Positions 1-5,073 of a DNA stretch of 5,073 nt are shown here, piece after piece. Numbering within the stretch: position 1 is the stretch's first letter; each line of letters begins with the position of its first letter. The stretch covers positions 1-5,073 of the forward strand of contig JANYGR010000534.1 in the NCBI GenBank assembly GCA_025359355.1, written 5' to 3'. A program made the position numbers and the translations under genes. The notes under the pieces are model-generated. The model did not search any database. It saw nothing but the letters and a program-made list of their open reading frames with translations, and was not told the DNA's origin. Source of the stretch: Bacteroidota bacterium. Its GTDB lineage: Bacteria > Bacteroidota > Bacteroidia > B-17B0 > Aurantibacillaceae.

Positions 1-435
1 TGCACAGGCGCAGGCTGCCGCGAAATACGGACTGTAGGGCAGTTAATAGCTGCATCGAAAATATATGAAACAGCAGCATGGGGTGTTTCCGACCAACAAC
101 CGTATTTGAATGTTTGTGTATCTGTTAATACAACCTTATCAAGCGCTGAGTTGATGGACGTTTTGTTAGATATTGAAAAACAATTGGGTAGAGAAAGACC
201 TGATAATGAAATTTACGCTTCAAGAACCATTGATATTGATATTTTATTTTATAATAAAGATTGTGTAGATACGCTTAAACTAACGATTCCGCATCCTCGT
301 TTACACTTAAGGAAATTTGTATTAGTTCCTTTGTGTGATATTATTCCAAATTTTTTGCATCCTGTTTTAAATAAAAGTATATTTAATTTGTTAAACGAAT
401 GTGAAGACGAATTAGAAGTTAAGCTTTATAAATAA
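1..435 (+). CDS. folK: 2-amino-4-hydroxy-6-hydroxymethyldihydropteridine pyrophosphokinase (HPPK), 5'-truncated
   Basis: HPPK transfers pyrophosphate from ATP to 6-hydroxymethyl-dihydropterin, the step before dihydropteroate synthase in cytoplasmic folate synthesis. The frame beginning at base 1 is open to the TAA at 433-435, giving 144 visible residues. Recognisable family blocks, in order, are SKIYETAAWG, then DQQPYLN, LGRERP, RTIDIDILFY and IPHPRLHLRKFVLVPL, ending in a conserved HP. The two aspartates of DID (bases 232-234 and 238-240) correspond to the Mg2+-binding pair of HPPK. A TTG at 106 could be read as a start, but strong HPPK homology lies upstream of it, so the true start is left of the window; about 18 N-terminal residues (the glycine-rich LGSNLG segment) are missing by comparison with E. 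coli FolK. The first ~35 bases are GC-rich, and the reading frame there is less certain than in the rest. The next gene starts 4 nt after the stop. Family assignment is very secure. Confidence 0.95.
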   Translation, partial: CTGAGCREIRTVGQLIAASKIYETAAWGVSDQQPYLNVCVSVNTTLSSAELMDVLLDIEKQLGRERPDNEIYASRTIDIDILFYNKDCVDTLKLTIPHPRLHLRKFVLVPLCDIIPNFLHPVLNKSIFNLLNECEDELEVKLYK

Positions 436-439
436 GAAA

Positions 440-1042
440 ATGTTTATTAGTATAGAAGGAAACATAGGATCAGGAAAAACAACCTTGGCTAAGGCACTTG
501 CCAAGCAATTAAAAGCAACATATTTGCCTGAGCAATTCGAGGAAAATGTATTATTACCTTTGTTTTATAAAGATCCTAAGACGTTTGCTTTCCCAACGGA
601 ATATTCTTTTTTAATTGACCGTCACAAACAATTATTAACGTATTTTCAAACAAAAAAAGAGCAACATGTTACAGTAAGTGACTTTCATTTTGATAAATGT
701 ATTTGTTTTGCAAAAGCCAATCTAAGTCAAAAAGATTTCCTTTATTTTAAAAAACATTTCAAAGCTATGCATGCCTCTGTTAAACAGCCTAATTTGGTTG
801 TTTATATAAATACCGAAGTACCTTTATTAGTAAAAAACATCAAAAAACGAGGTCGTGCTATTGAAAAAACAATTGCAACAGATTATTTGTCAGCACTTAA
901 AAAATCATTCGATAATTATTATATTATTAAAGATAAATCTAAGACTCCCGTTTTAGTTTTAACGATTTACTCATATACCGATAAAACCTTGCAAATTTGT
1001 TGCACTGAAATTATAAAAACACTACAACTTAATACTAAATGA
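440..1042 (+). CDS. Deoxynucleoside kinase (dGK/dAK/dCK family)
   Basis: A 200-residue cytoplasmic salvage kinase that phosphorylates a deoxynucleoside at the 5' position using a nucleoside triphosphate. The Walker A P-loop GNIGSGKT is at residues 7-14. PEQFEEN at 30-36 matches the substrate-site glutamate region, and DRHKQL at 60-65 matches the helix carrying a conserved Arg. SDFHFDK at 80-86 occupies the place of the DRS/ERS motif. The lid segment KRGRAIEKTI (136-145) carries the arginines that contact the phosphates. The D-[FY]-H form and the KRGR..EK lid resemble, from memory, the Bacillus subtilis deoxyguanosine kinase branch more than the animal dNK branch, but the preferred base cannot be settled from sequence. 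Length is typical of bacterial members (about 200-215 residues). The ATG at 440 places the P-loop at the normal distance from the N-terminus. It follows folK by 4 nt and its TGA overlaps the next ATG by 4 nt, so co-transcription is likely. Confidence 0.9.
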   Translation: MFISIEGNIGSGKTTLAKALAKQLKATYLPEQFEENVLLPLFYKDPKTFAFPTEYSFLIDRHKQLLTYFQTKKEQHVTVSDFHFDKCICFAKANLSQKDFLYFKKHFKAMHASVKQPNLVVYINTEVPLLVKNIKKRGRAIEKTIATDYLSALKKSFDNYYIIKDKSKTPVLVLTIYSYTDKTLQICCTEIIKTLQLNTK

Positions 1043-2979
1043 AAATGAAATATATTTTAATCATATTGGGTTTCATCATTGTATTACCAAGCTTTGGGCA
1101 AGATGACTTTTTTTTGAAATTTATTGGTCATAATTTTTTTAACAACGAAAAATTACTTCGTACAAATATTAAAGTATTAGATGGTAAGGTTGTTGTTAAT
1201 GAATTTAATACGAATGAATCGCATACGTTTAAATTAACATTACCTTATGGTAAAACGTACGATGTTTATTTGACCAATAAAAAATGCCAAACTATGTATT
1301 TGCGTGTATTAGCTGACATACCAGTTGATAAGAGAAACAGGGACATGATTTATGAATTAGATATTCCTTTTTTTCAAAGAGATGGAGTTCGATTTGATAC
1401 GATTCAATTTCAAAAACCGTTTCATCAAATTGTATTTAACGGCATTAATAAATTTGTGGATGACACCACTTACATGAATCATTTTTTGAAGAATATTGTT
1501 CGCCCTATTATTATCGATACAGTTAAGCCCGTTGTTAATATTCCTAAACCTAAAGAGTATGTGCAATTGTCGGGGAAAATAAGTTTGGATAACGATAAAA
1601 AATCGGTTCTTAAAAATAAAACAGTGTTATTAATTAATAAAAAAGGAGAAACAATTGCGCAAGCCCAAACTACAAATTTTGGTGTATTTGTATTTCAGCA
1701 TGTAGATATAGATGTTGCTAATGGTATATCAGTTATGTTGCCGAAGGCAGAAAATCCTACAAATGCGAGTATTAAATTAGAATCATCATCTAAAGAAAAG
1801 ATTGTTACTATTATTGCTGATGCTACTCAAACCTGCATGTTTAAGAACTCAGCCAATTTACCCATCATTTCTAAGCTTATCGATAATGATTTTAGATATA
1901 ATATTGGAGGTAAATTAATTTCAACAAATGGCACAACTAAAAAAATAGTTTCCAATAAAGTGGTTTATTTATTGGGTTCCAAAAACAATGTTATTCAAAA
2001 ATCGAAGTCCAATATATTGGGTAACTTTTTATTTACGAATATCCTTTCAGGGCAACATTATAGTTTTGCGATAGACACTTCTGATATACCAGTTAATGAA
2101 CATATTGATATATATACTGTTAAGGATAAGCTGGTAACACGCTTCGATTCTATCAGTAATAAACGCTATCATTATAAATTTCTTTCTACAGCGAGTTCAT
2201 CGTTTAACGATATTGTTATTGATGATTCTCAATTAAAAATGAATGTGAAAGGTAAATTATATGGCGATAATAAAAATAATCCCTTATCAAATTTGAAAGT
2301 ATTATTAATGAACGATCAGTATGAAACGATTGATTCAGGGATGACAGATAACCAAGGTGATTTTTCTTTTAAATATGTTCCTTATAATAAACAAGTGCTC
2401 TTAAATGCAGAAAACGAAAAAAACATTCTTGAATCATTTAATAACATTATGGTATTTGATAACGATGAAAATCTTATTAAGATTGTTTTTTTAGTAAAAG
2501 GAAAGAAGTTTAATTATAAACCCTTATCTTCTGAGCAAAGTCGAATAGTAGAAATTTTTGTGGATGATCCCTGGCTAACTTTATTAGACAGGGAGATTGC
2601 AGCTAAAAAAGCAGCGGGTTCAACTGAAATAATTATTGAATCTATTTTATTTGATGTAAATAAAGCTGATTTGTTGCCTCAATCGTTACAAACTTTGGAT
2701 AAGGTAATTTTAGCGATGCAAACAAATAAAAATTTTAATATAGAATTAAGTGCTCATAGTGATAGCAGAGGAAGTGATTTGCAAAACATGGCTTTAAGCC
2801 AAAAGCGCGCTAATAGTGCAAAAGAGTATATAGTAAGCAAAGGCATTGATGCAGATAGAATCATTGCAAAAGGATATGGCGAAACAAAGCTTGTGAACAA
2901 TTGCGGAAATGGCATTATTTGTAGTGAAGACGAACATGCTGTGAATAGAAGAGTTGAGTTTAAAATTAGTTACCATTAA
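1039..2979 (+). CDS. OmpA-family envelope protein with beta-sandwich repeats
   Basis: A 646-residue secreted protein. Residues 1-20 form a signal peptide (MKMK, a hydrophobic core, then SFG) with likely cleavage before Gln21. Residues 35-155 resemble an N-terminal region seen in other Bacteroidota OmpA-like proteins: a beta-sandwich-like part, then VDKRNRDMIYELDIPFF and a KFVDDTTYMN segment. Three ~113-residue repeats follow (about 177-285, 288-398, 402-513), each starting with a carboxypeptidase-regulatory-like fold. The C-terminus (533-646) is an OmpA domain with ILFDVNKADLLP, SAHSDSRGSD and LSQKRA; Asp575 and Arg590 match the pair that binds diaminopimelate in peptidoglycan. Cys622 and Cys628 form a pair that I recall from Bacteroidota OmpA domains and may be disulfide-bonded. 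It probably tethers an outer-membrane or periplasmic assembly to the cell wall; the partner is unknown. It lacks the TPR and WD40 parts of PorE. The ATG at 1039 overlaps the kinase stop (ATGA); the ATG at 1045 is an alternative start that also leaves a good signal peptide. Confidence 0.9.
   Translation: MKMKYILIILGFIIVLPSFGQDDFFLKFIGHNFFNNEKLLRTNIKVLDGKVVVNEFNTNESHTFKLTLPYGKTYDVYLTNKKCQTMYLRVLADIPVDKRNRDMIYELDIPFFQRDGVRFDTIQFQKPFHQIVFNGINKFVDDTTYMNHFLKNIVRPIIIDTVKPVVNIPKPKEYVQLSGKISLDNDKKSVLKNKTVLLINKKGETIAQAQTTNFGVFVFQHVDIDVANGISVMLPKAENPTNASIKLESSSKEKIVTIIADATQTCMFKNSANLPIISKLIDNDFRYNIGGKLISTNGTTKKIVSNKVVYLLGSKNNVIQKSKSNILGNFLFTNILSGQHYSFAIDTSDIPVNEHIDIYTVKDKLVTRFDSISNKRYHYKFLSTASSSFNDIVIDDSQLKMNVKGKLYGDNKNNPLSNLKVLLMNDQYETIDSGMTDNQGDFSFKYVPYNKQVLLNAENEKNILESFNNIMVFDNDENLIKIVFLVKGKKFNYKPLSSEQSRIVEIFVDDPWLTLLDREIAAKKAAGSTEIIIESILFDVNKADLLPQSLQTLDKVILAMQTNKNFNIELSAHSDSRGSDLQNMALSQKRANSAKEYIVSKGIDADRIIAKGYGETKLVNNCGNGIICSEDEHAVNRRVEFKISYH
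1567..2577 (+). repeat. Three diverged ~113-residue protein repeats within the OmpA-family gene
   Basis: Protein-level repeat, not obvious at the DNA level. Each unit opens with a Gly-Lys (G179, G291, G405) and 35-37 residues later has G-x-F-x-F (G215, G328, G440), the hallmark of a carboxypeptidase-regulatory-like or transthyretin-like beta sandwich. Each then has a ~55-residue tail ending in an acidic turn: LIDND (280-284), VIDDS (393-397) and FVDDP (507-511), a period of 113-114 residues. Units 2 and 3 also share a YHYKFL / FNYKPL segment 13-19 residues before that turn; unit 1 has the more degenerate CMFKNS in this place. The units are well diverged, so the duplication is old. Boundaries are approximate and come from reading the translation by eye. 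Confidence 0.75.
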
Positions 2980-2987
2980 TAGATCTT

Positions 2988-3695
2988 ATGTTCCCTCCAC
3001 ACGAAATAATTGAAGCTGCGCAAATTGTATATGAAGACAATCATTTGATCGTCATCAATAAAAAATCATCTGAAATTGTGCAGGGCGACAAAACAGGCGA
3101 TATGCCTTTATCAGAAAAGGTGAAAAATTTTATTAAGCAACGCGATCAGAAACCAGGAAATGTATTTTGCGGGGTTTGTCACCGCTTAGATAGGCCTGTT
3201 TCAGGTATTGTCATTTTTGCAAAAACAAGCAAAGCTTTGTCTCGCATGAATGAATTATTCAGAGATAAAACCATTCAAAAAACATATTGGGCTGTGGTTA
3301 AAAATAAACCGCCACATCAAACAGCGCACTTAACGCATTATCTGATCAAGAACGAACAAACTAATAAATCAAAAGCGTATAACGAAGAAAGAAATGGTGC
3401 ACTGAAAGCAGAGCTAGCTTATACCTTAATCGCGTCTATTGCTAATTATCATTTATTGGAAATTAATTTGTTTACAGGTCGTCATCATCAAATACGTGCA
3501 CAGCTATCTGCCATTGGTTGTCCTATTAAAGGTGATTTGAAATATGGTTATGATCGTTCAAACCCTAATGGGTCTATTCATTTACATTCTTATAAAACAG
3601 AATTTATACATCCTATTAAATTAGAAAAAGTAACCATCATTTGTAAACCAAGAACAGATGATGTTGTTTGGAAAGAACTGATGAAAGCGGTTTAG
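2988..3695 (+). CDS. RluA-family pseudouridine synthase
   Basis: A 235-residue cytoplasmic enzyme that isomerises specific uridines in rRNA or tRNA to pseudouridine. Motif I is YEDNHLIVINK (15-25). Motif II is HRLDRPVSG (65-73), with Asp68 as the catalytic aspartate. The conserved tyrosine is Tyr100 in KTYWAVV. Motif III is LFTGRHHQIRAQL (161-173), followed by GCPIKGDLKYG. No N-terminal S4 RNA-binding domain is present; the protein begins almost directly at the catalytic domain, as in short RluA/TruC-like members. The usual NKP of motif I reads NKK here (24-26). The target uridine cannot be inferred, so no specific symbol is given. The ATG at 2988 lies 8 nt after the OmpA-family stop and leaves the usual short lead-in before motif I. 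The close spacing suggests it is read from the same transcript as the upstream genes, with no clear functional link to them. Confidence 0.93.
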   Translation: MFPPHEIIEAAQIVYEDNHLIVINKKSSEIVQGDKTGDMPLSEKVKNFIKQRDQKPGNVFCGVCHRLDRPVSGIVIFAKTSKALSRMNELFRDKTIQKTYWAVVKNKPPHQTAHLTHYLIKNEQTNKSKAYNEERNGALKAELAYTLIASIANYHLLEINLFTGRHHQIRAQLSAIGCPIKGDLKYGYDRSNPNGSIHLHSYKTEFIHPIKLEKVTIICKPRTDDVVWKELMKAV

Positions 3696-3736
3696 GTTAT
3701 TAATGTAAATTATAAAAACAATATTAAAATTGATTT

Positions 3737-4324
3737 ATGAAACGTATCATTATTTTACTATTATTTATTTCTATTAATGCTTTTTCTCAAGAGGCTATAG
3801 ATACATTGACAAAAAATAGTAAAATATATTTTGGCGTCGACCAGAAAAATTTAATAGTAACGCCCTTTGCAAATAGTAATTATTTAATTGAAAACACAAT
3901 CAATTCTTTCTTTAAAAAAAATGATTATTGTTTTTCACTTGGTGTTGGTGTAATAAGTAACATAGAAGATGGTAATGGGAGTCGTAATAAAATGTTTGGT
4001 GGACAGGCTAGTATTTCTATCGATTTTTATGATTATAAAAAGATTCTATATGTCCCAATAACAATTGCGATAAGCTATTACAGACATAATTATCACTATA
4101 ATACTTTAGATGCTCTTGTTTCGGCAGGAAATATAAATGCAAAAATTGGGATAGAATATATTATTTTAAAACAAGTTCATTTATACATAAATGGCGGGAT
4201 TAATATTAGTTATTTTTCTGACAGTTATACTGAATCAAATGGAAAAAGGCATAATAGAAGCCTTACAGGAGGCTATCCATATGTTTTTGATACTGGCTTA
4301 AAATATTTTTTAAAAAAGAAATAA
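3737..4324 (+). CDS. Secreted protein, probable small outer-membrane beta-barrel
   Basis: I do not recognise a named family. The 195-residue product has a clear signal peptide (residues 1-17, MKR then an Ile/Leu-rich core and NAFS) with likely cleavage before Gln18. The mature part has alternating, aromatic- and glycine-rich stretches that look like amphipathic beta strands: CFSLGVGVIS (65-74), FGGQASISIDFYDY (87-100), YVPITIAISYYRH (105-117), INAKIGIEYIIL (133-144), HLYINGGINISYF (148-160) and VFDTGLKYFL (183-192). Polar loops with Asn, Ser and Asp separate them. That layout suggests a small barrel of perhaps eight strands in the outer membrane. The C-terminus is KYFLKKK; an aromatic residue near the end fits a final barrel strand, though the lysine tail is less typical. 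It starts 41 nt after the pseudouridine synthase, and the gap is A/T-rich without a clear promoter. The barrel assignment is inference from strand pattern only. Confidence 0.8.
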   Translation: MKRIIILLLFISINAFSQEAIDTLTKNSKIYFGVDQKNLIVTPFANSNYLIENTINSFFKKNDYCFSLGVGVISNIEDGNGSRNKMFGGQASISIDFYDYKKILYVPITIAISYYRHNYHYNTLDALVSAGNINAKIGIEYIILKQVHLYINGGINISYFSDSYTESNGKRHNRSLTGGYPYVFDTGLKYFLKKK

Positions 4325-4361
4325 AATTATTAATTTCACTTTAAAACTTAATAAATTATTT

Positions 4362-5073
4362 ATGAAACAATTATTCTTTTTCTTAATAGCATCTCCCATT
4401 TTTTTATTAGCTCAAACAACGGATTCCATTAAACAAAAAAGGTTTGCTATTGGTGTAAACTTTTCTCCTGATTATAGTTATCGAAATTTTATTCAACCCC
4501 CACGTATTACTGATAATTCGCAAGATTACTACTCCTATAGTGAATTGCCAAAATACGGATATACTACTGGACTAACATTTGATGTTAATATAGGTAAACG
4601 ATTTACATTAGAAACAGGAGTTTTGTTTGCGGATAAGGGTATAAAAATGGAAGAAACTATTTATGATAAAATTTATTCGAATGGAACGAAAGATATATAC
4701 TCTTCAACAAAAACAAAGTTTCATAATTATTTCCTTGATGTACCTATTAAAGTAAATATTAATATTTTAGTTAAACGGTTCAAATTATATGCATCAACTG
4801 GCGCTGCGCTGAATATAGTTTTAGGTTATAAAAAAGTTTCAGAGGCTAGTTATCCAAATCAGCCATCTATAACTTCAACTAGTTCAGTTTTTAATTCTAG
4901 TCATCAATCGCCTATTGGCATAACCTTTTTAATAGGTATTGGCGCTAGTTATGAACTAAACAAAAAAATAGTTTTAAAAATTGAACCCATTTATAGACAA
5001 AGTATTAATTCTACTTTTCAATTAAAAAGCAATGGGATTTTTTATTCTATAGGAACTAATATTGGCGTTAATT
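4362..5073 (+). CDS. PorT-like outer-membrane beta-barrel protein, 3'-truncated
   Basis: Open from the ATG at 4362 to the right edge (237 codons plus one base, no stop). Residues 1-17 are a signal peptide (MKQ, a Phe/Leu/Ile core, LLA) with likely cleavage before Gln18. The mature part fits the Bacteroidota outer-membrane beta-barrel family (PorT/OMP_b-brl type): FAIGVNFSPDYSY (28-40), TTGLTFDVNIGKRFTLETGV (68-87) followed by LFADKG, then HNYFLDVPIKVNI (121-133), LYASTGAALNIVLGY (142-156), LIGIGASYELNKKIVLKIEP (190-209) and FYSIGTNIGVN (227-237). The strand-turn-strand with LxTGVLFxxKG, followed by NYFLDVPIK, is the most diagnostic part. By family pattern the last strand is near the window edge, so only a few C-terminal residues may be missing. 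The role is unknown; PorT-like barrels are numerous and mostly uncharacterised. It lies 37 nt after the preceding secreted-protein gene and may be co-transcribed with it. Confidence 0.88.
   Translation, partial: MKQLFFFLIASPIFLLAQTTDSIKQKRFAIGVNFSPDYSYRNFIQPPRITDNSQDYYSYSELPKYGYTTGLTFDVNIGKRFTLETGVLFADKGIKMEETIYDKIYSNGTKDIYSSTKTKFHNYFLDVPIKVNINILVKRFKLYASTGAALNIVLGYKKVSEASYPNQPSITSTSSVFNSSHQSPIGITFLIGIGASYELNKKIVLKIEPIYRQSINSTFQLKSNGIFYSIGTNIGVN

Noticed and set aside
106..435. A shorter folK beginning at the TTG at 106.
   Set aside because: HPPK-conserved residues (YETAAWG and DQQPYLN) are encoded upstream of 106 in the same open frame, so the gene is truncated by the window edge and does not start here.
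1357..1566. A 69-codon open frame on the reverse strand.
   Set aside because: It lies wholly inside the well-supported OmpA-family gene, and its translation shows no domain, signal peptide or conserved motif.
2794..2976. A 60-codon open frame on the reverse strand.
   Set aside because: It is antisense to the conserved OmpA domain; its hydrophobic look is a by-product of the opposite-strand codons.
3725..3732. TAAAATTG, one mismatch from the Bacteroidota -7 element TAnnTTTG.
   Set aside because: It ends only a few bases before the ATG at 3737, has no visible -33 TTTG at the right spacing, and such A/T-rich octamers are expected by chance here.
4324..4336. AAATT-ATT-AATTT inverted repeat as a possible terminator after the 195-aa gene.
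   Set aside because: A 5-bp all-A/T stem with a 3-nt loop is too weak, and no T-tract tied to a GC-containing stem follows.
3697..4336. Similar decamers TTATTAATGT (3697) and TTATTAATTT (4327), each 2-3 nt after a stop codon, as a shared regulatory leader.
   Set aside because: They are low-complexity A/T sequence and the remaining gap sequences do not align, so chance is the simpler explanation.

Overview
The window looks like part of a Bacteroidota chromosome (class not resolvable from sequence alone). Coding regions are A/T-rich. Start codons are preceded by A/T-rich sequence rather than Shine-Dalgarno motifs. Secreted proteins have signal peptides that appear to be cut just before a glutamine. 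There is an OmpA-family protein with internal beta-sandwich repeats and a PorT-like beta-barrel protein. All six genes lie on the + strand. No RNA genes, CRISPR arrays, mobile elements or phage genes were seen.

Region 1 (1-1042) is cytoplasmic metabolism: the 3' portion of folK (folate pathway pyrophosphokinase), truncated by the window edge, then 4 nt later a deoxynucleoside kinase of the dGK/dCK family. Region 2 (1039-3695) opens with a large secreted OmpA-family envelope protein whose start overlaps the kinase stop as ATGA, followed 8 nt later by an RluA-family rRNA/tRNA pseudouridine synthase. The spacings of 4, -4 and 8 nt make these four genes a likely single transcription unit, with translational coupling at the ATGA overlap.

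Region 3 (3696-5073) holds two further secreted proteins with looser spacing (41 and 37 nt). The first is a 195-aa probable small outer-membrane barrel of unknown function. The second is a PorT-like outer-membrane beta-barrel protein that runs off the right edge. No convincing promoter or terminator separates them from the upstream genes.

This is mostly a core-genome neighbourhood, and I see no evidence of a novel defence, mobile or biosynthetic system. The points most worth a second look are the three ~113-residue repeats in the OmpA-family protein, the GC-rich and frame-ambiguous first ~40 bases, and the unrecognised 195-aa secreted protein.
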